Positions 54,694 through 64,000 are shown, counted from the stretch's first letter. The stretch is DNA of 64,000 nt from Antrihabitans auranticaus (GCF_016481275.1 NZ_JAEMNW010000014.1:1-64000), one strand, 5' to 3'. Numbers and translations are program-made. Notes: generated from the sequence alone by a model not told the origin.

Positions 54694-55441
54694 CTACCGT
54701 CGGCACGTCTCGCGCTGGCGCAGCTTGGCGATGTCGCACCAACTCATGGCCGGCCGGAGCCCCGCATCGAGGAACTCGCCGTACCAGGGGCAGCCAAAGC
54801 TCTCAGTGAAGAAGTGCCGTTCGCGATGTGGCGTTGAATCAGCGAGCCGCGGTCTGTCCGCCATACAGGCTGCCAGACGCGTGAAGGAAGGTACGTGAAC
54901 CAGTTCTTGATCCCGCTCCAGATCATGGGTGGATCCTCGACCGTGTAGACCCGAGCAGCGGCCAATAGTTGCCGCATGTGCTCGATCGCCGGCCATTGCT
55001 GCTGCCCTTCACATTCGCGGTAGATCCTGCCAAGAAGTCGTTGCCGAAGAACAAACCCGACGTAATCACGAAAGTCATCGGCAGACATCCCGGGTGGTGC
55101 GGGGAGAGCTTCGACGCCGGACCTGTAGTCGCCTCTGTCGAGATTGCTGAGAGTGCCGAGATAACAATCAACGACACGGGCCGGGACGGTCGTACTCGGG
55201 ATCCAGTGAGCAGACACCCCATACGCCGTCTGAGGGTCGGGCACGATCGATGGCGGCAACTTGGAAACATAGTCGACAAGTTCCAGTGCGAAACTGCGGT
55301 CAGTCGTTAACGCGAACGCTTCAATAACGTCGAACAATCGCCTGATTTCCGTCGCGATGGTGATCCGCTGTACGGAAACCCGCCCTGGTTGCCGACCGGT
55401 AGCAGTTTGGCCAACGGATCGTCCCTAATTTCGCCGGTCAT
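54694..55441 (-). pseudogene. Broken gene of unknown function (two frameshifts)
   Basis: Coding character moves between frames on the minus strand: MTGEIRDDPLAKLLPVGNQG from 55441, then a shift near 55375 into RRLFDVIEAFALTTDRSFAL and a ~190-residue stretch, then a shift near 54825 into RERHFFTESFGCPWYGEFLD, which has about 85% GC at third positions. Each piece reads as normal protein while its frame extension does not. The family is not recognised. Either a decayed island gene or sequencing errors. Confidence 0.4.
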
Positions 55442-55760
55442 GCCACCAAGATAACGACGCTCCAAATACAGATCGGTGGTCGATAAATCAGTAAAAGGAC
55501 AGCAAAGTCCCCATCAGTCAAAGTATTTCACCCGCAACCATAGCCACCATTTCCCGCACTGATCGACTGGCAGTGAGGCTGAGCCTAGCCAACGCGAACC
55601 GCGTAATGGCGAACATCCGTGAGCTGCCGCAACAGATTGCAACCGATCAACTGGCGGCTCCCGCAATTTTCGAGTCTGCCCATAGCACTCGGACAGCCCG
55701 CGGTCCCTTTGCCCAACAACGGTCCAGAACGACTCTAGGCACCGGATTCTGACGTGGAAA
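55442..55760. other. 319-bp interval without a gene
   Basis: Only short frames without ribosome sites are seen. It separates the decayed gene from the ribBA terminator and may mark the right edge of the defence island; no tRNA or direct repeat was found in it. Confidence 0.5.
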
Positions 55761-55793
55761 CCCGGTGCGGCCAGATCCCCTGGCCGCACCGGG
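55761..55793 (-). terminator. Rho-independent terminator of the ribBA operon
   Basis: A 14-bp perfect stem, CCCGGTGCGGCCAG against CTGGCCGCACCGGG, encloses a 5-base loop (55775-55779). On the minus strand it lies 15 bp after the ribBA stop and is followed by TTTCCACG. Confidence 0.88.
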
Positions 55794-55807
55794 GTTTGGG
55801 AGCCCGG

Positions 55808-57049
55808 TCAAAACCGGGCAGTAATACGCGAACGCAGGTCAGGAATCTCATGGCCCATGCGTTCACGCTTGGTGTGGAGATATCCCTCGTTGTGACCGTT
55901 GGGCAAGGGCGTCAACCCAACGCGGGCGGCCACCTGAATTCCCATGTCCGCCAGCGAACCAACCTTCGCCGGATTGTTCGTCAACAACCGCACCGCCGAG
56001 ACGCCGAGATCGCGCAAAATATGCGCCGCCGCACCATAATGCCGCGAATCAACAGGTAATCCGAGCTCGAGATTCGCATCGACCGTGTCACGGCCGGCGT
56101 CCTGCAAACCGTACGCCTGCAGCTTCGCCGCCAACCCGATCCCGCGACCTTCGTGGCCGCGCAGGTAGATGACCACTCCCCTGCCCTCCATCGCGATCCG
56201 CTCCATCGCCTCGGTCAACTGCGCCCCGCAATCACACCGGCACGAACCGAACACGTCGCCAGTCAAGCACTCCGAATGCACCCGCGTCAGCACAGGCGCA
56301 CCACCCGAGATATCGCCATGGACTAGTGCTATGTGCTCCGCACCATCAACAGCACCTCGATACCCGTACGCCTTGAAATCGCATGTCTTCGTTGGCAAGT
56401 ACGTCTCGGCCACCCGCTCGACCAGAACCTCGTGCCGCTGCCGATACTGCACCAATGCCTCAATCGAAATCATCGCCAGCCCGTGCTCATCGGCGAACCG
56501 CCGTAGTTCTGGGGCGCGCTTCATCGAACCGTCGTCGTTGACAAGTTCGACGAGCACCCCCGCCGGCCGTAGACCTGCCAACCGAGCCAAGTCGACCGCA
56601 GCCTCGGTGTGACCACGCCGCACCAGCACGCCGCCATCCCGATACCGCAGCGGGAACACATGACCTGGCCGGGTCAGGTCCCCTGGCACTGCACAAACAT
56701 CAGCGAGCACCCGAGCCGTCCGCGCCCGGTCCGCCGCCGAAATTCCCGTGCTCACGCCGACACGGGCGTCCACCGAGACGGTGTACGCCGTCCGCAACTT
56801 GTCCTGGTTGTGCGGCGTCATCAGTGGAATGTCCAGCCGATCGAGGATCTCCCCCGTCATCGGTACGCAAATCACCCCACTCGAATGCCGGATCGTGAAC
56901 GCCATCAACTCCGGCGTCGCCATCTCCGCCGCGAAAATGATGTCGCCTTCGTTCTCGCGATTCTCATCGTCGACCACGACAACTGCTTTACCAGCAGCGA
57001 TGTCGGCGATCGCCCGCACCACGCTGTCCAGACGGACCATCCCGCTCAT
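55808..57049 (-). CDS. ribBA: Bifunctional DHBP synthase / GTP cyclohydrolase II
   Basis: 413 residues; ATG 57049 with AAGGAG five bases upstream. The N-terminal RibB half has [15 protein letters not shown], and [13 protein letters not shown] further on. The C-terminal RibA half has [20 protein letters not shown] with the zinc cysteines and [11 protein letters not shown]. It makes both precursors of riboflavin from ribulose-5-phosphate and GTP. It is last of an operon led by a flavin-dependent oxidoreductase; no FMN riboswitch is seen upstream, since the thiolase gene is only 9 bp away. Confidence 0.95.
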   Translation of the reverse strand: MSGMVRLDSVVRAIADIAAGKAVVVVDDENRENEGDIIFAAEMATPELMAFTIRHSSGVICVPMTGEILDRLDIPLMTPHNQDKLRTAYTVSVDARVGVSTGISAADRARTARVLADVCAVPGDLTRPGHVFPLRYRDGGVLVRRGHTEAAVDLARLAGLRPAGVLVELVNDDGSMKRAPELRRFADEHGLAMISIEALVQYRQRHEVLVERVAETYLPTKTCDFKAYGYRGAVDGAEHIALVHGDISGGAPVLTRVHSECLTGDVFGSCRCDCGAQLTEAMERIAMEGRGVVIYLRGHEGRGIGLAAKLQAYGLQDAGRDTVDANLELGLPVDSRHYGAAAHILRDLGVSAVRLLTNNPAKVGSLADMGIQVAARVGLTPLPNGHNEGYLHTKRERMGHEIPDLRSRITARF

Positions 57050-57058
57050 CACAACTCC

Positions 57059-58240
57059 TTACCGATCTCTCTCCAACACAAGGGCATTCGCCATTCCCCC
57101 GGCCTCGCACACCGTCTGCAACCCCAGCCGGTGGTCGGCGTCCTCCATCGCATGCAGCATCGTCGTCAGCAGCCGGCACCCCGTCGCGCCCAGCGGATGC
57201 CCGAGCGCGATCGCTCCCCCACGCGGGTTCAGCCGTTCGCTGTCCGCTCCAAGCTCGATCTGCCACGCCAGCGGAACCGACGCGAACGCCTCGTTGACCT
57301 CGAAGTGGTCGATCTGCTCGATGCTCAACCCAGTGCGCTTCAGGATCTCTCGTGTCGCGGCGATCGGCGCCGTCAGCATCAGCAACGGGTCGTCGCCGCA
57401 CGCATAGAACCCACGAAACCGCGCCCGCGCCTTCCATCCCATACGGTCAGCAGCCCGCTCACTCGCGATCAGCACGGCACTCGCACCGTCCGTCAACTGC
57501 GACGAGTTCGCCGGCGTGATCTGCCAGTCAAGCTCTGGAAACCGTTCCGCATAGTCGTCAGTCCGAAAAGAGGGCCGCAACCCACCGATCGAGTCTGCGC
57601 TGGTGCCGGGACGAATTGTCTCGTCCCGCTCCACAACTCCGCCCGGCACACGAATCGGCACAATCTCCCGCTCGAACGCACCCGACGAGTTCGCCGCATG
57701 AGCCAGCTCGTGCGACCGAGCCGCGAACTCGTCCAGCTGCCTCCGCCCGATGCCACATCGCTGCGCGACGAGTTCTGCCGCGACACCCTGCGGCAGCAGC
57801 CCCGGCGCGTACCGCTCCTGCACCGACGGACCGTAGACGTCGGCACCCTGCCGATTCGACCCCATCGGCACTCGGCTCATCGACTCGACGCCCGCCGCGA
57901 TGACGATGTCGTACGACCCCGCCATCACACCCTGAGCCGCGAATTGCACTGCCTGCTGGCCCGATCCACACTTGCGCTCGATCGTGACCGACGGAACGTG
58001 CTCCGGCAGACCCGCCGCCAACCACGCCATCCGGCCGATGTTGCCCGACTGCTCAGAGGATTGCGTCACGCAACCGACCAGGAGGTCCTCGACGTCACCC
58101 GGGTCCACGCCCGACCGCTCGACCAGCGCCGAAACCACCTGCGCCAGAAGCTCGACGGGATGCAGCTCCGCCAACGCCCCGCCCGGTCGGCCACGACCCA
58201 TCGGCGACCGCACCGCATCGATGACGAGCGCGGGGCTCAC
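57059..58240 (-). CDS. Acetyl-CoA acyltransferase (thiolase)
   Basis: 393 residues; the GTG at 58240 overlaps the dehydrogenase stop (GTGA), and GTG 58243 is possible. ERKCGSGQQAVQFAAQG carries the nucleophilic Cys, VNEAFAS the Asn site, GHPLGATGCRLL the His, and VCEAGGMANA the second Cys. It is thus a complete degradative thiolase, unlike the one at 20.2 kb. It cleaves 3-oxoacyl-CoA to acetyl-CoA and a shortened acyl-CoA. Confidence 0.93.
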   Translation of the reverse strand: MSPALVIDAVRSPMGRGRPGGALAELHPVELLAQVVSALVERSGVDPGDVEDLLVGCVTQSSEQSGNIGRMAWLAAGLPEHVPSVTIERKCGSGQQAVQFAAQGVMAGSYDIVIAAGVESMSRVPMGSNRQGADVYGPSVQERYAPGLLPQGVAAELVAQRCGIGRRQLDEFAARSHELAHAANSSGAFEREIVPIRVPGGVVERDETIRPGTSADSIGGLRPSFRTDDYAERFPELDWQITPANSSQLTDGASAVLIASERAADRMGWKARARFRGFYACGDDPLLMLTAPIAATREILKRTGLSIEQIDHFEVNEAFASVPLAWQIELGADSERLNPRGGAIALGHPLGATGCRLLTTMLHAMEDADHRLGLQTVCEAGGMANALVLERDR

Positions 58241-59697
58241 CACCGCGATACCACCAACTTCTGATCGGTGAAGAACGCCAACGGCGCATCACCGCACACG
58301 TGCATGTCACCGTAGAACGACGCGCCGTACCCACCCATCGTGACGTTGGCCGGCGGCGCCGGGAACGAGTTGATACCGACGTTGCCGGCCCGGACCCGTC
58401 GCTCGAACGCAGCAGCGACCTCACCTGATCGCGTGAAAATCGATGCGGCGTTGCCGAATTCGGTGTCGTTCGACAGCTCGATCGCGTCGTCGAACGTCTC
58501 GACACGATGGACGTTGATCACCGGACCGAACAGCTCCCGCCTCTCGACCTCGTTCGCCGGATCGAGGCCTGTCACGACGGTGGGCCCGATGAAGTACCCC
58601 TTCTCCGTCTCGGCCCCGCCGGACGGCTTCACTGTCCGGCCATCGAGAGCGAATGTCGCACCGAGCTTCTCAGCCTCCGCCAACGCTTCGAGGATTCGCT
58701 CCTTGCTCGCCACGCTCACGACGGGACCCATCGTGACGCCTTCGTCCAAACCGTTGCCGACCACGATCTGGTTGGCCAGGGCCACAACGCGTTCCACCAG
58801 ATCGTCGTAGATGTCACCGATGACCACGACCCTGCTGCCGGCCAGGCAACGCTGCCCCGCCATTCCGTACGACGAAGAGATAATGCCCGCGGCTGCCTTG
58901 TCCAGATCCGCATCGGGGGCAACAACTATCGGGTTCTTCGCACCGCCGTTAGCTTGCACGCGCTTCCCGGCCGCCGACGCCGCCTCGTAGATCGCCTTCG
59001 CCGTCGGCGACGAGGTAATGCACGACACTGCCGCCACCGCCGGGTGCGAGATCAGGTGCTTCACCACATCTGCGCGTCCGTGCACGAGGTTCAGCACACC
59101 GGCCGGCAGACCTGCCTGCTGCAGCAACCGAATCGCAGCGGTCGACGCGATCGGATCCTGCTCTGACGCCTTGATGATCAGTGCGTTACCAGTGACGAGC
59201 GCCCACGCCGAGAACTGCACGGTGTTCATCACCGGGAAGTTCGACGGCGTCACCGCGACGCACACTCCCAGCGGCTCGCGGACACGGCGGGCATCCAGTC
59301 CTGTTGTGACGTTGATGCTTTGGCCGTGATACAGCATCGGCGCTGCGATCGCGGTTTCGAGGAAATCGAGCGCCCGCGCGACCTCGCCGCGCGCTTCGTC
59401 GATCGTCTTGCCCTGGTCGAGCGTGATTGTGCGCGCCAGATCCTCGGTGTTCTCTTCGAGGATTGCCTTCATCCGGTAGAGGAATCGCACCCGTTCGCCG
59501 AGGGGTCGGGAACCCCAGTCGACGAATGCGCGCGACGCAGCAGCGACGGCAGCTTCGGCGTCGTCGACAGTCGCGGGCACGAGGTCCGTGATCTTCTCGC
59601 CCGTCGCGGGGTTGAAGACCTCGATGACATCGCTTCCGGTTCCCGGCGCCCATGTGCCGTCGATCAAATTCGCTGCGGTCAAATCCAATTCAGTCAT
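58237..59697 (-). CDS. Methylmalonate-semialdehyde-type CoA-acylating dehydrogenase
   Basis: 486 residues, ATG 59697. PLGVCVAVTPSNFPVMNTVQ binds NAD, QANGGAKNPIVVAPDAD replaces the usual Glu of aldehyde dehydrogenases with Asn (typical of MmsA), and GMAGQRCLAGS carries the catalytic Cys. The ending SFYGDMHVCGDAPLAFFTDQ also matches MmsA. It converts a (methyl)malonate-semialdehyde-like substrate to acyl-CoA with NAD and CoA. The exact substrate in this operon is not certain. Confidence 0.87.
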   Translation of the reverse strand: MTELDLTAANLIDGTWAPGTGSDVIEVFNPATGEKITDLVPATVDDAEAAVAAASRAFVDWGSRPLGERVRFLYRMKAILEENTEDLARTITLDQGKTIDEARGEVARALDFLETAIAAPMLYHGQSINVTTGLDARRVREPLGVCVAVTPSNFPVMNTVQFSAWALVTGNALIIKASEQDPIASTAAIRLLQQAGLPAGVLNLVHGRADVVKHLISHPAVAAVSCITSSPTAKAIYEAASAAGKRVQANGGAKNPIVVAPDADLDKAAAGIISSSYGMAGQRCLAGSRVVVIGDIYDDLVERVVALANQIVVGNGLDEGVTMGPVVSVASKERILEALAEAEKLGATFALDGRTVKPSGGAETEKGYFIGPTVVTGLDPANEVERRELFGPVINVHRVETFDDAIELSNDTEFGNAASIFTRSGEVAAAFERRVRAGNVGINSFPAPPANVTMGGYGASFYGDMHVCGDAPLAFFTDQKLVVSRW

Positions 59698-59724
59698 GTC
59701 AAAACCTCTTTCTCGAATGTCGTT

Positions 59725-60849
59725 TCAGGACAGGGCTTGTAGTTCGCGCGCATCGGCGCCGTGCCGCACACCGATATCGCCGCCCACGTTGTGCGCCCGC
59801 AAGCGCGGAAGAACCTCCGAAGCAAGAAGATCGAAGTTGCGCCGAGCGACGTCAGGTGCCATCCCGCCGAACGACGGTGCGAGAAGGACGGCACCGGCGT
59901 CCAGGCGCTCGACGTATTCGAGAACGCGCGCCACCACCTGATCCGGCGTACCCCACACCTGGAGGTCCGCGAGGAAGTCGCAGAAGCCGTCGACGCCGTG
60001 CTTCTCGATATTGCGGCTCAGGCCGGCGTAGTACTCATAGCCTTCGATCTTGGCGAACCCGACGTTGTCGAACTCGTAGTGCTGCACAGTCGATTCGGCG
60101 TACCGCCGCAGGTAGACCTCGCGCATCTGCTGCGCCTCGGCCTCCGTCTCACCGACGCCGACGAACACGCAGAGCACAGGCTTCGCCGGCTCCTCACCGT
60201 TGATCTCGAGGTACCGGGACCGGTACTCCTTCATCTCGGCTTCCGCTTTGTCCCAGGGCTTTTGGGCGATGACCATCAGCCCGGCTTGCAAGCCGGCCAT
60301 CAGATCGATGGATTGCGGTGATACCGCCGAGGCGAATGTCCGACCACGAAACGACGCGTACGGCGCCGGACGCAGTTCCATTGCGGGCTGCTTGTAGAGC
60401 TCGCCGTCATACTCCATGACACCCGATTCGAAACCCTTCAGGATCGCCTCGGCATACTCCGCGAATAGCTTTCGCGAATGGCCCATCTCGACCCGGAACC
60501 CGTCGAACTCCACGCGACCGAGCCCGCGCCCGATACCCACAATCGCCCGTCCCTCCGACAGGTGATCCAACAGGCAGAAGCTCTCAGCGACTCGGATCGG
60601 GTCCTGCCACGGCAGGACGGCCACCATCGTGCCGAGCTTGATCCTGGATGTCTTCGCGGCCAACCACGAAAGGAACTGCGGGACATCGGGAGTCATGCCG
60701 TACGCGGTGAAGTGATGTTCGGGCGTCCACACCGAATCGAAGCCGACCTCCTCGGCACGCAGAGCCAAGTTCAGCTCATGCCTGAAGGCTTCTTCGTCGG
60801 ACAGTTTGCCGTCCAGATTCTGGAATACGAGAGTCAACCCTGTGTGCAT
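59725..60849 (-). CDS. LLM-class flavin-dependent oxidoreductase
   Basis: 374 residues, ATG 60849 with AAGGAG upstream. It has a luciferase-like TIM barrel: GFDSVWTPEHHFTAYGMTPD, KLGTMVAVLPWQDPIRVAES, RAIVGIGRGLGRVEFDGF. It probably uses reduced FMN or F420; which one cannot be told here, but ribBA in the same operon suggests FMN. First gene of the operon with MmsA-like dehydrogenase, thiolase and ribBA; may be a monooxygenase opening a catabolic route. Confidence 0.88.
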   Translation of the reverse strand: MHTGLTLVFQNLDGKLSDEEAFRHELNLALRAEEVGFDSVWTPEHHFTAYGMTPDVPQFLSWLAAKTSRIKLGTMVAVLPWQDPIRVAESFCLLDHLSEGRAIVGIGRGLGRVEFDGFRVEMGHSRKLFAEYAEAILKGFESGVMEYDGELYKQPAMELRPAPYASFRGRTFASAVSPQSIDLMAGLQAGLMVIAQKPWDKAEAEMKEYRSRYLEINGEEPAKPVLCVFVGVGETEAEAQQMREVYLRRYAESTVQHYEFDNVGFAKIEGYEYYAGLSRNIEKHGVDGFCDFLADLQVWGTPDQVVARVLEYVERLDAGAVLLAPSFGGMAPDVARRNFDLLASEVLPRLRAHNVGGDIGVRHGADARELQALS

Positions 60850-60864
60850 ATCTACTCCTTCGAT

Positions 60865-60881
60865 CTAGCCGTTCCGACTAG
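60865..60881. promoter_or_regulatory. Dyad near the LLM operon start
   Basis: CTAGCCGTTCCGACTAG is a partly symmetric 17-mer (CTAG.CG...CG.CTAG) placed 16 bp upstream of the LLM gene start codon. It could be an operator; there is no experimental or comparative support here. Confidence 0.3.
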
Positions 60882-60931
60882 TTGGTATTTAGAGGACCTG
60901 ACGGGACGTCGAGCGACCCGCAGATCAGTTG

Positions 60932-62437
60932 TCAGTTCATCCCGCGTAGCAGGTCAGCAGCCTTTTCGCCGATCATCACCGTCGCTGCGTTCGTGTTCGC
61001 CGAGACGATGCTCGGCATCACGGATGCGTCCGCGACCCGCAACCCGTCCACACCGTTCACGCGCAGCTGCGGATCGACGACGGCCGCTGCGTCCGCACCC
61101 ATCCGGCACGTACCGGACAAATGGAAGAAGCTGCTGACGGCGTCGCGGACCGTCTGCTCCAGTTGTGGCCGGTCGAGCTGCAGCAAATCCGTTGTCTCAC
61201 AGACTCCGCCCCACTCGTCGAACGCGCCCGACTTCGCCAGCACGTCCACCGCTTCGATGCCCAGGATGAGCTGATCCATGTCGTAGTCGTCCGTCAGATA
61301 GCGCGGATCGATCAGCGGCGGGACCGTCGGGTCGGCGGACGCGAGGCGAATCGTGCCGCGACTCCGTGGACGCATGTGCCCGATCCCGAACGTGAAGCCG
61401 TTAGGAACGGGTTCCTGCCACGGCAAGTGGTAGTCCACCTGGATTTGGACAATCTGCAACTCCGGCCGAGTCTGCGCCGCAGCGGTTTTCATGAACAGCG
61501 TCGATTCGGCGTAGTTTCCGCTCGGCGGGGGCAGCGGGCGTTCGGCGCGCATACGGATACCCGCGAGCAGGATGTGGTCTTGCAGGTTGCGGCCGACCTC
61601 AACAGAATCGATAACCGGCGCAATCCCCAGCGCGGCGAGTTCACCCGCGGGCCCGATCCCGGCGAGCATCAGCAGTCGCGGCGTGTCCACCGCTCCAGCG
61701 CACAGAACCACCTCGCTCGCAACCGAATCCGTGATCGACCGGCCGTCCCATTCGTACTGAACACCGGAGCAGCGATCGCCGGCCAGGACGAGCCGGGAAA
61801 CAAGCGCGCCAGTCCGCACCGTCAGGTTCGGGCGGTCGAGCGCCGGCCGCAGGTACGCGGTCGCGGTGCTCTGCCGTCGACCGTCGTTGATCAGCAGATC
61901 GTGGCAGCCGGCGCCGAGCAGCTCCGGTCCGTTGAGGTCCTGCGCGACAACGTGGCCGACTGCCCGCGCCGCCTCGACATGGGCGAGCGACAGCGGATGT
62001 GGAGACTCGATCGGCCTGGGCGCGAGCGGTCCCCCGCGACCACGAAACTGCGGGTCGCCGTGCGGAACATCCTCGGACCGTGTGAAATACGGCAGTACCG
62101 CGTCGAAGTCCCAGCCGGCCGCTGCCCAACCGTCGTAGTCGAGCTTGTGGCCGCGCAGATGCGCCATGACGTTGATAGACCCGGATCCTCCGAGAACGCG
62201 ACCACGTGTCGCCGGCACCGTCCGGCCCAGAGCCTCCTGCGTGACCGTCGCGTAGCCCCAATCGGCATCGCTGCCGGCCAAACTGGGCCACGCGCCCGGC
62301 GCCTCTACGTCGGCGCGCCGGTCGGTCCCACCGGCTTCGAGCAGAAGAACGTTGACGGCAGGATCTTCGGTGAGCCTGGCTGCCACAACACATCCGGCGG
62401 TTCCGCCGCCGACGACGATGAAGTCGTACGTTGTCAT
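60932..62437 (-). CDS. GMC-family FAD oxidoreductase (choline/alcohol dehydrogenase-like)
   Basis: 501 residues; ATG 62437 is preferred over 62446 for its AAGGA spacing. YDFIVVGGGTAGCVVAARL is the FAD-binding loop, RVLGGSGSINVMAHLRGHKLDYDGW the GMC signature 1, CAGAVDTPRLLMLAGIGP signature 2, and FFHLSGTCRMG the active-site region. It oxidises a primary or secondary alcohol. It is transcribed toward the LLM operon, 82 bp away. Confidence 0.92.
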   Translation of the reverse strand: MTTYDFIVVGGGTAGCVVAARLTEDPAVNVLLLEAGGTDRRADVEAPGAWPSLAGSDADWGYATVTQEALGRTVPATRGRVLGGSGSINVMAHLRGHKLDYDGWAAAGWDFDAVLPYFTRSEDVPHGDPQFRGRGGPLAPRPIESPHPLSLAHVEAARAVGHVVAQDLNGPELLGAGCHDLLINDGRRQSTATAYLRPALDRPNLTVRTGALVSRLVLAGDRCSGVQYEWDGRSITDSVASEVVLCAGAVDTPRLLMLAGIGPAGELAALGIAPVIDSVEVGRNLQDHILLAGIRMRAERPLPPPSGNYAESTLFMKTAAAQTRPELQIVQIQVDYHLPWQEPVPNGFTFGIGHMRPRSRGTIRLASADPTVPPLIDPRYLTDDYDMDQLILGIEAVDVLAKSGAFDEWGGVCETTDLLQLDRPQLEQTVRDAVSSFFHLSGTCRMGADAAAVVDPQLRVNGVDGLRVADASVMPSIVSANTNAATVMIGEKAADLLRGMN

Positions 62438-62530
62438 TGGAAGCATCCTTGTCTCTACATACTATCCAGCCGGTATGTTGCGATCTACATCGACGCTACG
62501 GCTGAAGCTTGCTACCAGGCAATTAGTGTT

Positions 62531-62566
62531 ACTACGTATTTCTGGCCATCCCAGGTGGTACGTAGT
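62531..62566. promoter_or_regulatory. Inverted repeat upstream of the GMC gene
   Basis: ACTACGTA (62531-62538) and TACGTAGT (62559-62566) are perfect 8-base inverted repeats 20 bases apart, between the end of the LuxR-type gene and the GMC gene. A shorter dyad ACATAC...GTATGT lies nearer the GMC start (about 62457-62478). Candidate operator(s) for the adjacent regulator. Confidence 0.35.
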
Positions 62567-62567
62567 G

Positions 62568-64000
62568 CTACGGTTTTCCCGACCCTCGCCCAGTCACCCA
62601 GGCAGCAATCTGAGTGCGATTTGCAAGCCCCAGCTTGGACATGATCCGGTCGACGTGTTTTTCCGCCGTGCGCACCGAAATCACCAAGGACGCAGCAATT
62701 TCCCGGTTGGTGAGCCCCTTGGACACGAGCTCACCGACCTCCTGTTCCCGCTTGGTCAACGGATCGAGCTGATCGTCCTGCTGGTCCGGCGGCGGCTCCG
62801 GTATCTCGCGAAGGGCGAACGCAACTGCCGCATCTGCGGCCATCGCGGCACCAGCGCCATAGGCGACGCGAAAACTGCGCTCCGACGCCCGGCGCCGGAC
62901 GGTGTCCTCCCATTGCTGGTGAAAGGCCCACAACCGCTGTATCCCCTCGAGCGGCATACCGACCTGGCGCAGGAGGGCGTCGGCGGCGCCGAGCAATCGC
63001 GCTGCACGATCGACGTCACCCTCTGACGCGGCGATCCACGACATACCCTCCAGACATACTGCAATGCCCAGTTGGTCTCCCAATTGCCTTTTCAGACGCA
63101 GGCTTTCGCGCTCCAACTCGAGAGCCGCGGGGATGTCGCCCTGCCGCCACTTGTCGATCCCGTACGCCCACAACGAGAATGAACGCCACCACGTTTCACC
63201 CATTGCGGTCGTGAGGTCATTACATCGGCGATGCCAGACCGCCGCGCTCTCGGTCTCCCCCGAAAAGCTCAGCGCGAGACCGACCTCGAACGTCGAGTGA
63301 ATCTCGCCGTTCCGATGGCCCAACTTCGCGAACGTCGAGACCGCTTCCTCGACCCGTTCGACCGCGAACGGTAGGTCCCCGCGAAACAGCGCGCTCAGCC
63401 CCCACGTCTGTGCCACGAAAGCCGCGAGGACCGCGTCACCCGAATGGGTAGCGACCTCGTCGGCTTGCTCGAGCAATGCCGGAACCACGTCCTGATCACC
63501 CTGCAACACGGCTAGCCAGGCGCTGAACCGCAGACCCCGGCCCCGGTCGACCGTCGGCTCGAGCGCTGACGCGCTGAGCTCGTCCAACCACTGCCGGGCC
63601 TCCGCAAGAAAACCCCTTGCCAACCAATAGTTTTCGATCGACCAGACGAGCCGCAACCCGCTCTGCGCGTCGTGCACCAAGCACGAGTTGAGTGCAGTGC
63701 GCAGATTCGCATGTTCCCAGCGCAATCGCTCTAGCCACTGCGCCTGACGCGGACCCGACCAGTCTTCGTCGACACGGACCGCGAGCGCGACGAACCACTG
63801 GCGATGCCGTCGACCCAACTCGGCCGACTCGGCCTCGTCGAGTCGATCCGCTCCGTATTGCCGAATCGTCTCGAGCATTTGGTAGCGCGGTTCGCGCGCG
63901 TCATGGACACGGGTAAGGATCGATTTGTCCACCAGCCCCGACACCAGATCGAGCACAGCCTCACGCTCGATCGCGCCGCCCGACGCAACAGACTCTGCGG
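62568..64000 (-). CDS. Large LuxR-family (LAL-type) regulator, C-terminal part
   Basis: The frame runs off the right edge (visible ~477 residues). VLDLVSGLVDKSIL and YQMLETIRQYGADRL are the winged-helix end of a STAND/NB-ARC ATPase module. TPR-like helices follow (about 110-390 of the visible part). The C-terminus is a LuxR HTH (LTKREQEVGELVSKGLTNRE, then SVRTAEKHVDRIMSKLGLAN). The P-loop should be beyond the window. It probably regulates the adjacent GMC/LLM genes downstream on the same strand. Confidence 0.88.
   Translation of the reverse strand, partial: AESVASGGAIEREAVLDLVSGLVDKSILTRVHDAREPRYQMLETIRQYGADRLDEAESAELGRRHRQWFVALAVRVDEDWSGPRQAQWLERLRWEHANLRTALNSCLVHDAQSGLRLVWSIENYWLARGFLAEARQWLDELSASALEPTVDRGRGLRFSAWLAVLQGDQDVVPALLEQADEVATHSGDAVLAAFVAQTWGLSALFRGDLPFAVERVEEAVSTFAKLGHRNGEIHSTFEVGLALSFSGETESAAVWHRRCNDLTTAMGETWWRSFSLWAYGIDKWRQGDIPAALELERESLRLKRQLGDQLGIAVCLEGMSWIAASEGDVDRAARLLGAADALLRQVGMPLEGIQRLWAFHQQWEDTVRRRASERSFRVAYGAGAAMAADAAVAFALREIPEPPPDQQDDQLDPLTKREQEVGELVSKGLTNREIAASLVISVRTAEKHVDRIMSKLGLANRTQIAAWVTGRGSGKP

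Noticed and set aside
57050-57058. FMN riboswitch before ribBA
   Set aside because: Only 9 bp separate ribBA from the thiolase gene, and no rfn-like leader is seen upstream of the operon at 60850-60931.

Overview
The window comes from a high-GC actinobacterium, most likely a mycolic-acid producer of the Rhodococcus/Nocardia/Gordonia type. The evidence is GC-rich codons with frequent GTG starts, a PknH-type receptor kinase with an FHA partner, and many acyl-CoA, GMC and luciferase-like enzymes. The species cannot be fixed from sequence alone.

Layout: (1) 0-6.4 kb: tail of an IS30-type transposase, then a phospho-signalling block made of a PknH-like kinase, a divergent FHA/iron-sulphur/flavin fusion oxidoreductase and a second FHA protein. 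(2) 6.4-19.1 kb: mostly catabolic genes. These include two alpha/beta hydrolases, a three-gene set resembling lvaB-lvaA-lvaC (phosphorylation and rearrangement of 4-hydroxyacyl-CoA), a tocopherol-cyclase-like protein, an APC permease, three tandem ~170-bp repeats, an AraC regulator, two DapB-like proteins and an HpnE-like flavoprotein. (3) 19.1-36.7 kb: the most interesting region. Two minus-strand operons flank a plus-strand LuxR-type regulator. They encode a complete biotin-dependent carboxylase (carrier, biotin carboxylase, divergent carboxyltransferase), a PPDK/PEP-synthase-like ATP-phosphotransferase that lacks its PEP/pyruvate barrel, three paralogous modules each pairing a phosphohistidine swivel domain with an uncharacterised ~400-residue domain, an acyl-CoA ligase, a thiolase with a zinc-ribbon/OB partner, a winged-helix-like protein and a phosphatase-SRPBCC fusion. 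Both operons carry the same 26-bp block about 100 bp upstream. My inference is ATP-driven phosphorylation plus biotin-dependent carboxylation of a small, perhaps ketone-like, substrate, followed by CoA activation and cleavage.

(4) 36.8-55.4 kb: a membrane protein, then a defence island of lower and uneven GC. It holds a PD-(D/E)XK nuclease, an SMC-like ATPase with a small partner, a decayed HNH endonuclease, a DGQHR (DndB-like) protein with a GIY-YIG nuclease, a phosphorothioation-associated methyltransferase and a full sspABCD-type DNA phosphorothioation operon. No SspE or DndFGH is seen, so the neighbouring nucleases are the candidate effectors. Broken gene remnants lie at its right edge. 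(5) 55.8-64 kb: a catabolic operon (LLM flavin enzyme, methylmalonate-semialdehyde-type dehydrogenase, thiolase, ribBA) ending in a strong terminator, then a GMC oxidoreductase and a large LuxR-type regulator running off the right edge.

Within operons, genes are mostly joined by ATGA or GTGA overlaps, which fixed many starts. All family assignments come from reading motifs; no database search was run.
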